From the NCBI RefSeq assembly GCF_013322225.1, contig NZ_JAAMFB010000022.1, forward strand, positions 124,001-188,000: 64,000 bases of DNA. The letters are read 5' to 3'. The position numbers and the translations under genes were made by a program. Source of the stretch: Agrobacterium larrymoorei. Its GTDB lineage: Bacteria; Pseudomonadota; Alphaproteobacteria; Rhizobiales; Rhizobiaceae. Numbering within the stretch: the first letter of the stretch is position 1; every line of letters begins with the position of its first letter. The notes under the pieces are model-generated. The model searched no databases. It saw nothing but the letters and a program-made list of their open reading frames with translations, and was not told the origin of the DNA. Shown here piece by piece: positions 1-6,880 of the stretch.

Positions 1-489
1 GGAGACGGAACCGATCTTGCCTGTTTTGGAGAGGGCTGCCGCTGCCATGCCCAGCAGATATGTACCCTGGAAATATTTCGCTGCGAAGGGCGAAAAATTC
101 GGCGCGACCTGAAAGCCGGAAGCATGGAGCACGCTGACTTTCTTGTCGCGTCGCGCAACCTGCAAGGCACCGTTTTGATAGCCGAACGAACCGGCAATGA
201 GGAACTTGTTTCCGTCCGCAACGGTCTTCGTCATGATGCGGTCGGCGTCCGGGCCTTCCGCGATGTTTTCAATGATCGTCACCTTCACCTTGTCGCCATA
301 TTCGGCCTTGACCGGCTCAAGTCCTGCGGCAAGGGCATGGCCCCAGCCGACATCGCCGATGGGCGAAGGCACGACGAGGGTGATGCCGAGCGGCTGGTCA
401 GCGGCCGATGCTGCGCGACCGCCGAGTGCACCGGCAATACCGGTGGCTGCTGTCGCCTGGAGTAGGGTTCTGCGGGTGAGTTTCGTCAT
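1..489 (-). CDS. BMP-family ABC transporter substrate-binding protein (partial, C-terminus outside window)
   Basis: The frame is open from an ATG at 489 to the window edge, giving 163 residues of an N-terminal half. The first ~28 residues form an export signal with a twin-arginine-like start (TRRTLLQ) and an AASA cleavage region. The mature part (ITLVVPSPIGDVGWGHA, then GPDADRIMTKTVADGNKFLI) resembles the BMP/Med family of periplasmic lipoprotein-like binding proteins, which often bind nucleosides or purines. It lies 24 nt downstream of the amidohydrolase stop on the same strand, so it is probably the last visible gene of the Rieske/GST operon and would deliver that operon's substrate. The BMP assignment is fairly secure; the ligand is inference from the neighbours. 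Confidence 0.8.
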   Translation of the reverse strand, partial: MTKLTRRTLLQATAATGIAGALGGRAASAADQPLGITLVVPSPIGDVGWGHALAAGLEPVKAEYGDKVKVTIIENIAEGPDADRIMTKTVADGNKFLIAGSFGYQNGALQVARRDKKVSVLHASGFQVAPNFSPFAAKYFQGTYLLGMAAAALSKTGKIGSVS

Positions 490-513
490 GACTTTCGTTC
501 CCTTTGATCGTTA

Positions 514-1893
514 TTAGAATTCTATTGCCGCAAGCGCAGCCTCGGCATCTGCCGCCAGCTTTGCCTCGTCAAGCCCGATGAACTCGCCCTTTTTCCAGAC
601 GATCTTGCCGTTGATCATCGTCATGTCGGTGGTGGAGCCGATGCCGACGCGGGGGATGAGGCTGAGTGGATCATGACGCGTGCCGACATAATCCATGCGG
701 CGCGTATCGATGGCGAAAAGGTCCGCCGCCATTCCCGGTGCCAGACGGCCAATATCCTTGCGCCCTAGCAGGCTTGCGCCGCCGGATGTGCCGTAGCGCA
801 GAAAATCGACAGGCGATGGTACCGGATGCTTTCTGCTGGACGAGACCAGACATTGAAGCATGTATGCGGAATGCAGGCAGTGCATCAGGTTCGAATTGTC
901 GTTGGACGCCGCACCGTCGCAGCCGAGCCCGATGCGCAAACCGAGTGCAGCCATGGCTGGAATGTCGGTAACTTCAGCGCCGACGAGATAGACCGGTTCC
1001 GGGCAATGCGAAACGCCGGTGCCGCTCGCAGCAATCGTCCGCAGTTCATCATGCGTCAGTTCCCAGCAGTGCGCATAGAAAACGTCCGGTCCGGCAAAGC
1101 CTATCTCTTCCAGATAATCGACCGTGCGAAGACCATGACGTGCCTTGATGACATCACTCTCGCCCTCACCGACATGGGTGTGCAGGAAAGCACCCTTGTC
1201 GCGGGCAAGCCTCACGGATTCCACGAAGGTCTCGCGGTAGCTATTGACCGGCTGGCACGGCGCCACCACCACCTGACGCATGCTGAACGGGTTGGTGTCG
1301 TGGTAGATATCGATCAGCCGCGCACAATCACTGATAAATTCGTCTGTGGTTTCGAGCATCTCATCGGGGATTGTCGACCCCTGAGATTTCGGCAGGCTGT
1401 TGCCACCGCGCCCGGCATGAAACCGCATTCCGAGCAGGTCTGCCGCCTCAAACTGACGGTCGATCAGGCGCTTTCCCGCGTGTCGCGGAAAATTATACTG
1501 ATGATCGAAGGCCGTGGTGCAGCCGTGCTTTATCAACTCTGCCATGGCAGTGACAGAGGAATGATAGAAGCAGTCTTCCGTCAGTCGCGAGAAGACCGGA
1601 TAGATACGATCCAGCCATTCGATGACCGAGAGCTTCGTCCAGTCGAGATCGGCGCGGTTGCGCACGAAGCACTGGAAGAAATGGTGATGCGTGTTGACGA
1701 GACCGGGATAGACGAACCAGCCCTTTGCATCTTCGATGATGGTGTGTGGCGGGAGATCTCGGGATTGCAGGTCGGGGCCGATGGCGTGGATCGCGGGGCC
1801 ATCGGTCAGAATATCGACGTTGCGCAGAACGGCGGGACCAGTCCCATCGTCGACGCCAACCGCTTCACAGTTTTTAAACAGATAGCCGGGCAT
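514..1893 (-). CDS. Amidohydrolase, guanine/8-oxoguanine deaminase-like (COG0402 type)
   Basis: This 459-residue protein has the ATZ/TRZ-type amidohydrolase layout. The first metal motif is in NTHHHFFQ (His69, His71), then HTHVGEGE (His238, His240), AHCWELTHDE (His275, His281) and GCDGAASNDNSN (Asp326). The C-terminal SLLGRKDIGRLAPGMAADL segment is typical of deaminases of this superfamily, which hydrolyse amino or halogen groups from purine and triazine rings. The start lies 1 nt beyond the GST stop, so translation is probably coupled. In this context I expect deamination of a purine ring (guanine, 8-oxoguanine or a methylated guanine). The family call is strong; the substrate is inference. 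Chlorohydrolase-type dechlorination cannot be excluded. Confidence 0.85.
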   Translation of the reverse strand: MPGYLFKNCEAVGVDDGTGPAVLRNVDILTDGPAIHAIGPDLQSRDLPPHTIIEDAKGWFVYPGLVNTHHHFFQCFVRNRADLDWTKLSVIEWLDRIYPVFSRLTEDCFYHSSVTAMAELIKHGCTTAFDHQYNFPRHAGKRLIDRQFEAADLLGMRFHAGRGGNSLPKSQGSTIPDEMLETTDEFISDCARLIDIYHDTNPFSMRQVVVAPCQPVNSYRETFVESVRLARDKGAFLHTHVGEGESDVIKARHGLRTVDYLEEIGFAGPDVFYAHCWELTHDELRTIAASGTGVSHCPEPVYLVGAEVTDIPAMAALGLRIGLGCDGAASNDNSNLMHCLHSAYMLQCLVSSSRKHPVPSPVDFLRYGTSGGASLLGRKDIGRLAPGMAADLFAIDTRRMDYVGTRHDPLSLIPRVGIGSTTDMTMINGKIVWKKGEFIGLDEAKLAADAEAALAAIEF

Positions 1894-1894
1894 C

Positions 1895-2554
1895 TCAGGC
1901 GCTTTCCGCCTGTATCTCCGGCTCCGGCTTCAACTCGTGCAGCCGGTGAATACCGGGCATTTCGATGAAGTTCGGAAGCGAACGAAGCGACCGCGACCAG
2001 AGGCGGATCGTCGGGTAGGGATCAAGCGAGACGTTGCCGTCAGGGGCAAGTGCGACATAGGGAAAACAGGCGATGTCCGCAATCGTCGGACGGTCTGCAG
2101 CGAGATAGCGCTGCCCGCGTATTGCCTGCTCGGCAAGACCAGCCTCAAGCTCGCGCAGGGCGGCAGTTCCTGCTTTCTGCAATGCATCGATGTCTCCGGG
2201 AACGAGCAGCATTCTGTCCAGACGCGCGCCACCGAGGCTGGATGTCAGTCTTCCCGAAAAGGAAAGCCATTGCTGAATTCGGGCCGTCTGTGCCGGGCTC
2301 CCATCACCCAGCCATTCGGGCGATGCCGTGGCTGAGATATAGGCGAGCATGGCAGACGATTCCGTCAGCAGCAGATCGTCATGCTCGAGAATGGGAATCG
2401 TCCCAGCCGGATTGATCGCAAGCATCTTAGGGCTGCGATGTTCGACGCCCGGATGGAAGTCTACGGGGTGAAGGTCGAGCGTGACACCCGCAAGAGCGGC
2501 CATCAGCCGGACTTTGTAGCAGCTGGGTGAAAGGATGTAATCGTAAAGCTTCAT
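1895..2554 (-). CDS. Glutathione S-transferase-like protein, possible structural partner of the oxygenase (NdmE-like)
   Basis: The 219 residues have an N-terminal thioredoxin-like GST domain (about 1-80) with the NPAGTIPILEHDD loop and the TES glutathione-contact motif (Glu65-Ser66), followed by an all-helical C-terminal domain with the usual ADRPTIADIACFPY segment. The start overlaps the oxygenase stop (ATGA, 2551-2554). In the caffeine degrader Pseudomonas putida CBB5, the GST-like protein NdmE has no required catalytic role and holds a Rieske-less oxygenase (NdmC) together with a Rieske-bearing partner (NdmD). The same gene trio occurs here, so a scaffold role is a serious alternative to glutathione transfer. 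The GST fold is clear; the scaffold role is inference. Confidence 0.85.
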   Translation of the reverse strand: MKLYDYILSPSCYKVRLMAALAGVTLDLHPVDFHPGVEHRSPKMLAINPAGTIPILEHDDLLLTESSAMLAYISATASPEWLGDGSPAQTARIQQWLSFSGRLTSSLGGARLDRMLLVPGDIDALQKAGTAALRELEAGLAEQAIRGQRYLAADRPTIADIACFPYVALAPDGNVSLDPYPTIRLWSRSLRSLPNFIEMPGIHRLHELKPEPEIQAESA

Positions 2555-3396
2555 TGCGCCACCAGTTGCGCGCCATAGGTATAATTGCGCCGCTTGAGCC
2601 AGCGCCTGTAGGCGATTGATGTCAGGTCTGCACGGGTCGGAATTTCCTTGCCGGGATCGAGCGGCAGGCGTGTGGGAATCTGATTTTCGAGGATGGACCG
2701 GTCCTGAAGAAAAATCGTCTGCTGGAAATGGATGAGATCAGCCATCGGCGTCTTGTCATCGAATAGAGCCATCCACGGCCAGACATCACAGACATCTTCG
2801 CTGAGCGGTTGCACGAAGAGCGTAATGACGTCCCAGTCGCTCGGGCGCGGAGGGCAGGTCTTGTAAAGCACCGAGCAGGTAGGGGCGGGCACGCGGTACA
2901 TATATTCCGTGGTTATGCCGCCGCTGGCAGATTTGGCCGCCTGTGGCTGGTAGAACTTGACCTGCGTCGCCCATACCTCATCCACATCTTCGCGAATCTC
3001 GACCTTGTATTCCTGCACCTCGGTATGGGGCTCGGAGCCGAGAATGTCGGTATGAACGAACGGAAAATGAGCGACATCGAGAAAATTTTCCACCGCACGC
3101 AGTGGTGAGCATCGCACACGAACAACGCCGACATCCACCAGTCTGCGACCGGGCTGATCTGCTTCAGGAATAGAGAAAAGCTCGTGCGACGGATTGCCGA
3201 GTGAGGTCCAGATATGACCGTAGCGCTCGGTTACCGGTAATGCGCGACCTTTGTCGTCGGTAACGACTATTCCACCCTCAGCACTGCGACCAACCGTGAT
3301 CGGAGTGCCCATTAACATCGTCTGGCGAGCGACAGATTTGGTCTGGCTTATCAAGCCGACCGGATACCATTCATCGAGCATACCAACCTTGCTCAT
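2551..3396 (-). CDS. Aromatic-ring-hydroxylase-type non-heme iron oxygenase subunit lacking its Rieske cluster (NdmC-like)
   Basis: The 281-residue protein has a normal mononuclear iron domain: ENFLDVAHFPFVH gives Asp107, His110 and His115, and QDRSILENQ gives the likely second carboxylate ligand Asp232. The N-terminus begins like a family member (DEWYPVGLI), but where the CxH and CxxH ligands should be it runs from VTDDKGRALPVTERYG straight into HIWTSLG. About 50 residues carrying the [2Fe-2S] site are absent. Usual alpha subunits have 340-450 residues. The start overlaps the Rieske gene stop and the stop overlaps the GST start, both by ATGA. Electrons must come from another Rieske protein, presumably the upstream neighbour. 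The reaction is inferred to be O- or N-demethylation or ring hydroxylation. Confidence 0.85.
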   Translation of the reverse strand: MSKVGMLDEWYPVGLISQTKSVARQTMLMGTPITVGRSAEGGIVVTDDKGRALPVTERYGHIWTSLGNPSHELFSIPEADQPGRRLVDVGVVRVRCSPLRAVENFLDVAHFPFVHTDILGSEPHTEVQEYKVEIREDVDEVWATQVKFYQPQAAKSASGGITTEYMYRVPAPTCSVLYKTCPPRPSDWDVITLFVQPLSEDVCDVWPWMALFDDKTPMADLIHFQQTIFLQDRSILENQIPTRLPLDPGKEIPTRADLTSIAYRRWLKRRNYTYGAQLVAQ

Positions 3397-4031
3397 GCGG
3401 CAGCTCCAGATGTAAATGTCTCCGCCGAACGCCGCAATGCTTCGGCTGCACGCGAAGCAGCGATGCGCTGTGCCGTTCCGGCGTCATCAGGCATGAGAAC
3501 GAGGATCAATGTTTCGTTTGCGGACTGTGCGTGACACAGCAGGGAAAGTCCGCCGATCTCCAGCAGCCCGTTGTCATCCGCCTGCGCCCCAGTCGAAGCT
3601 TCCAGCGCCTCAATTCCGATATTTGCTGACATGGATCGAAGTGGGGATAGGCCTTCGAGGCGAGGTGGTTCTGCCGTGAGTGAACCGTCGCTCACCCAGA
3701 CGACGGCATTCTGCTCGCGAACAGTGTATGTCACCACACGAATTGTCTCTGGTGGCTTTAGAGAAGGATGGGCCGGAATTTTCATGCACTGACCGGACTG
3801 CGCATAGCTCCAGCCATGATAAATACAGGAAAGCAGCTCTCCGCGAACGAAGCCGTGCGACAGTCGCATTCCCCGGTGGGGACATCGATCAGCCGATGCC
3901 GTCACTCGCCCCGAAGCGCTGCGCCAGAGAGCAATCGTTTCACCGGCAAAACGAACAGGCATTACCGCTAGCGCTGGGATGTCTTGAGATAAAGCGACCG
4001 GCACCCATGAACCTGGCGAACGGGCATGCAT
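3393..4031 (-). CDS. Stand-alone Rieske [2Fe-2S] protein, electron donor half of a split oxygenase
   Basis: This 212-residue protein has a complete Rieske motif, DRCPHRGMRLSHG then SCIYHGWSY, giving ligands Cys50, His52, Cys69 and His72. Residues 1-120 resemble the N-terminal domain of a ring-hydroxylating oxygenase alpha subunit, up to the VVWVSDGS strand. Residues 120-212 resemble neither the catalytic iron domain nor a flavin/NADH reductase; I do not recognise them. The protein therefore supplies exactly what the overlapping downstream oxygenase lacks. In NdmD the Rieske domain is fused to a reductase. Here no reductase is visible in the window, so it must be encoded elsewhere. The start is the ATG at 4031. 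Confidence 0.85.
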   Translation of the reverse strand: MHARSPGSWVPVALSQDIPALAVMPVRFAGETIALWRSASGRVTASADRCPHRGMRLSHGFVRGELLSCIYHGWSYAQSGQCMKIPAHPSLKPPETIRVVTYTVREQNAVVWVSDGSLTAEPPRLEGLSPLRSMSANIGIEALEASTGAQADDNGLLEIGGLSLLCHAQSANETLILVLMPDDAGTAQRIAASRAAEALRRSAETFTSGAAA

Positions 4032-4194
4032 AGATAAACTTTCTAAAGTAAACAGAGGCTTATAAGTGTCGTCATCTGCGTAGCAGCACTGACAGTAATT
4101 ATGTTTGCATAAAATTTGCCCAATAGCAATGTCGGTCTAAATAAAGTGCATTGCAGTTGCGAAAATAAAAAGTCACTCGCAATTGTACAGAGTT

Positions 4195-4431
4195 TTACAG
4201 CCGCTCGATGGCATCCACCCAAACATCGATTGGGCCCAAAAAACATCCGACCTCCATCATATCGATCAGATCTTCCTGTCCATGAAAATCGATCTCTATT
4301 CGTGTGTCCGAAACATGAATTATCGACTGAGACAAGCCCAGTTTGGCAGCGTGGCGGTCGATCCACGGAAGAAATACGACCGGCTTCAAGTCGCCTAAGA
4401 TAATGACGCGTTGGATCGTATGCTGGGTCAT
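4195..4431 (-). CDS. Degenerate acylphosphatase-like small protein
   Basis: The 78 residues follow the acylphosphatase plan: a first strand and loop (RVIILGDLKPVVFLPW), a helix (IDRHAAKLGLS), a strand pair (RIEIDFHGQEDLIDMMEV) and the closing GPIDVWVDAI. The catalytic residues look lost: the loop usually reading GxVQGVxFR has no arginine, and the asparagine of the usual GWVRN strand is replaced (QSIIHVSD). It may bind a ligand or protein without hydrolysing acyl phosphates. It lies 164 nt upstream of the Rieske gene on the same strand and may lead that operon or stand alone. A longer minus-strand frame across the same DNA (4043-4444) shows no family resemblance, so I prefer this one. Confidence 0.6.
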   Translation of the reverse strand: MTQHTIQRVIILGDLKPVVFLPWIDRHAAKLGLSQSIIHVSDTRIEIDFHGQEDLIDMMEVGCFLGPIDVWVDAIERL

Positions 4432-4494
4432 CTATGGTATCCAATGTCTGGTCTGCTCTACGGTTTCCAACGATTGTTCATTGTTAATGCAGAG

Positions 4495-4525
4495 ACCTGC
4501 GAGCCACTTAAATACGCTCGCAGGT
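4495..4525. terminator. Perfect 10-bp inverted repeat between two minus-strand genes
   Basis: ACCTGCGAGC (4495-4504) pairs with GCTCGCAGGT (4516-4525) around an 11-nt loop. It lies between the stop of the small secreted protein gene (4563) and the start of the acylphosphatase-like gene (4431). No T-run follows on the minus strand, so it may be a hairpin that stops or stabilises the upstream transcript, or an operator. Confidence 0.45.
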
Positions 4526-4562
4526 CCGTATATTAAACCAGCCATATGATCGCTAAATCAAG

Positions 4563-4886
4563 CTATTGCCAACGATATTCGCGGTAATCGTAACCCCGGT
4601 CCCAATCGCGACGTTCGCGCCATGCTCTCCGTTCCTGGCGCTCGCGCCATTCGCGGCGTGCCTCCCAGCGATCTCGACGATCCCAGCCGTCATAATAGGC
4701 CCGGGGAGGGCCATTGGGGCGACAATAACCACGCGGCGAAAGATGAAATCCCCGTCCACAAGCGTAGTCAGCCTGCTGGACGAGAGGTGCCTTTGCGTGT
4801 GGTATCGCAGATATCGGTAACGCGTTTGCGGTCGGTGCAACCAGTCCGCTGATGATCATTCCCGCGCCTATAATCAAATTGCGCAT
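4563..4886 (-). CDS. Small secreted GCG/CRPN-type cysteine-motif protein
   Basis: I chose the ATG at 4886 (107 residues) because a GGAG ribosome-binding site lies just upstream; an in-frame GTG at 4895 is possible. Residues 1-24 are a signal peptide (hydrophobic stretch, then PTANALPIS). The mature protein has the compact motif ACGRGFHLSPRGYCRPNGPP, known in small rhizobial exported proteins with a GCG...CRPN signature, followed by a tail very rich in Arg, Trp, Glu and Asp (WDRRDRWEARREWRERQERR). No enzymatic residues are visible. It probably acts in the periplasm or at the envelope; function unknown. It has no obvious operon partner. Confidence 0.75.
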   Translation of the reverse strand: MRNLIIGAGMIISGLVAPTANALPISAIPHAKAPLVQQADYACGRGFHLSPRGYCRPNGPPRAYYDGWDRRDRWEARREWRERQERRAWRERRDWDRGYDYREYRWQ

Positions 4887-5094
4887 CTCAATCACTCCGT
4901 TGTGGATGACGCAATTTAGCTTTCGTTTCCGTGAACTGTGGCTGAATGAACAATGACCATTTCAGGGCGAACGGTGCCCGATTTGGTCGAAAAAGCGACT
5001 TTAGAGGTGGCCGTTCCAGCTGCACTTTTCGCAAACGAGAGCAACGAGACGGTAGCGCGTCGGCATCACGCAAAGTTGGGTGGTTTTCTAGACT

Positions 5095-5256
5095 TCAGGA
5101 CGCCCCTATGCCGTTGTGAACCGCCAGCGCATCGTCATAGAGCGAGCAGAATTGTGCCGACACGTCGGAAGCAATCGTCGCGATCAGGGGTGAAAGCCGT
5201 GACGAAGGATTATTCAGATAAACAGCATAGTAATCGGTGGCCGGGGGCGCCACCAC
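5095..5256 (-). other. Orphan C-terminal tail of an unidentified gene (possibly LysR-type)
   Basis: After an in-frame stop, a 53-codon frame reads APPATDYYAVYLNNPSSRL then SPLIATIASDVSAQF and ends at 5095. It resembles the last strand and helix of a LysR-type effector domain, but this is weak. It overlaps the end of the RraA-like fragment in another frame and has no start with a ribosome-binding site, so it looks like debris. The rest of 4887-5476 holds no convincing gene. Confidence 0.3.
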
Positions 5257-5316
5257 AGCTTACCGGCACGTTAAAGCAACCGCCAAGATCGTAGAGCCGG
5301 GTGGTTAACCCTTGAG
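5240..5316 (-). pseudogene. Fragment of an RraA-family gene
   Basis: The minus-strand translation reads GLTTRLYDLGGCFNVPVSCG. It is nearly the same as residues 137-156 of the intact RraA-like protein at 22261-22938 (GITTRLNDLGGSLNLPVSCG). Similarity stops abruptly on both sides and there is no start, so this is a relic of a second RraA-like gene, joined to unrelated sequence. Confidence 0.5.
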
Positions 5317-5476
5317 ACTTGCTCCGGTATATATAGCATGAGCTTCGTCGCACGCTCTGTTCCGGCCTGATCCAGCAGGACTTACCACACCAGACATGAG
5401 CATGCGAAAAGCGGCTACTGCTCCAAGAACTCGATCTTGAAAGCTTCGCCAAATAAGGGAACGAAGGAACCGATAC

Positions 5477-6832
5477 ATGACCATCATACCAAATTCGATT
5501 GAAGGCCGCGATATTGCCTATCAGATGCATCCGAACGTCAATCTTCGGAAATATGAAAAGACGGGCGGTCTCGTTATCGAGTCGGGGGAGGGCGTCTATG
5601 TTTTCGATAGCAGCGGCAAGCGCTACATAGAGGGCCTGGCCGGTCTCTGGTCGGTGGCTGTCGGGTTTGGGGAGAAACGTCTGTCGGAAGTAGCGAAAGC
5701 ACAGATGGATAAGCTGCCCTATTATCATACCTTCGCTTACAAGACCCATGGCCCATCGATCGAGCTTGCCGAAAAGCTGATCCAGATCGCGCCCGTTCCA
5801 ATGTCCAAGGTTCACTTTACGTCGTCCGGCTCGGAGGCAAACGATCTCGCCTGCAAGATGGTCTGGTATCGCTCGAACGCCCTTGGAAAGAAGGACAAGA
5901 AGAAGATCATCGGGCGGATCAAGGGTTATCACGGCGTGACGATTGCCTCCGGTTCGATCACCGGCCTGCCACGCAACCATGAAAGCTTCGATCTGCCGCT
6001 GGACCGAATGATCCATACATCCTGCCCGTCCTTCGTTCATCATGGATCAGCAGGCGAGAGCGAGGAAGAGTTTACCGCCCGCATGTTGAAGGATCTGGAA
6101 GACCTGATCCTTAAGGAAGGTCCGGAAACCATCGCTGCATTCTGGGGCGAGCCGGTCATGGGTGCGGGCGGCGTGCTCGTTCCACCAGCAGGATACTGGG
6201 AGGGCGTGCAGAAAATCCTGAAGAAACACGACATCCTGCTGGTCGTCGATGAAGTCATCTGCGGCTTTGGCCGCACCGGCAAGATGTTCGCCTGCCAGAC
6301 CTATGGTATCGAGCCGGATGTTCTGGTTCTCTCCAAGCAGCTTTCCTCGTCTTACATGCCGCTGTCGGCAATTTTGATGAATGACGCGTTCTACCAGCCG
6401 ATTGCCGACGAGTCGGATCGCATTGGCGTATTCGGTCACGGTTTCACTGCATCCGGCCATCCCGTTGCGACGGCCGTTGGGCTGGAAAACCTGAAAATCA
6501 TCGAGGAGAGAGATCTGATCGGCAACGCTGCACGGCTGGAGAGCAAATTCCTCTCGCGGCTTGAAGGCCTCTCCCAGCATCCGCTAGCGCATTCTTCCCG
6601 TGGTGTCGGCCTGCTTGGCGCACTCGAGATCAAGCCTTGGGCAAACGCGAAAGCTGGAGACGCAGCGGCTGCCGTTGGCGCTGCCTTGGAACATGAAGGC
6701 GTTATCGCCCGTGTCGTTGGAGAAGCAATCTGCTTCTGCCCACCTCTCATCATCACGGCGGAACAGATTGATGAGATGTTCGATGCCTTGGCTCGCGCGC
6801 TCGATACCGTCGCGGCAACGCGTAGCGCTTAA
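5477..6832 (+). CDS. Class III (omega) aminotransferase, PLP-dependent
   Basis: The 451 residues fit a fold-type I class III aminotransferase. Visible features are the phosphate-binding SSGSEAND (116-123), the cofactor-contact YHG (151-153), VVDEVICGFGRTG with Asp258, and the Schiff-base lysine Lys287 in LVLSKQLSSSY. The SKQLSSSYMPLSA stretch and overall length match omega-amino acid:pyruvate and putrescine/diamine aminotransferases rather than ornithine or acetylornithine enzymes. The ATG at 5477 has a purine-rich upstream site (AAGGAA). It is convergent with the polyamine-type importer downstream, so an amine taken up by that importer is a plausible amino donor; this is inference. Confidence 0.88.
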   Translation: MTIIPNSIEGRDIAYQMHPNVNLRKYEKTGGLVIESGEGVYVFDSSGKRYIEGLAGLWSVAVGFGEKRLSEVAKAQMDKLPYYHTFAYKTHGPSIELAEKLIQIAPVPMSKVHFTSSGSEANDLACKMVWYRSNALGKKDKKKIIGRIKGYHGVTIASGSITGLPRNHESFDLPLDRMIHTSCPSFVHHGSAGESEEEFTARMLKDLEDLILKEGPETIAAFWGEPVMGAGGVLVPPAGYWEGVQKILKKHDILLVVDEVICGFGRTGKMFACQTYGIEPDVLVLSKQLSSSYMPLSAILMNDAFYQPIADESDRIGVFGHGFTASGHPVATAVGLENLKIIEERDLIGNAARLESKFLSRLEGLSQHPLAHSSRGVGLLGALEIKPWANAKAGDAAAAVGAALEHEGVIARVVGEAICFCPPLIITAEQIDEMFDALARALDTVAATRSA

Positions 6833-6845
6833 GAGGGCAGGTGAT

Positions 6846-6865
6846 CCGGCAGCGAAAGCTGCCGG
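6846..6865. terminator. Bidirectional hairpin terminator between convergent genes
   Basis: CCGGCAGC (6846-6853) and GCTGCCGG (6858-6865) form an 8-bp stem closed by a GAAA tetraloop, followed by GTTT on the plus strand. It lies between the aminotransferase stop and the convergent permease stop. Confidence 0.75.
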
Positions 6866-6880
6866 GTTTAACACGACTGA

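Noticed and set aside
826-1968. 380-codon plus-strand frame opposite the amidohydrolase
   Set aside because: It is the antisense of a gene with clear metal motifs; long antisense frames are expected at this GC content.
4043-4444. 133-codon minus-strand frame over the acylphosphatase-like gene
   Set aside because: It shows no family features, whereas the overlapping 78-codon frame follows the acylphosphatase fold.
5210-6043. 277-codon minus-strand frame over the aminotransferase start
   Set aside because: Most of it is antisense to the aminotransferase. Only its last part, the RraA-like fragment at 5240-5316, has real similarity and is listed separately.
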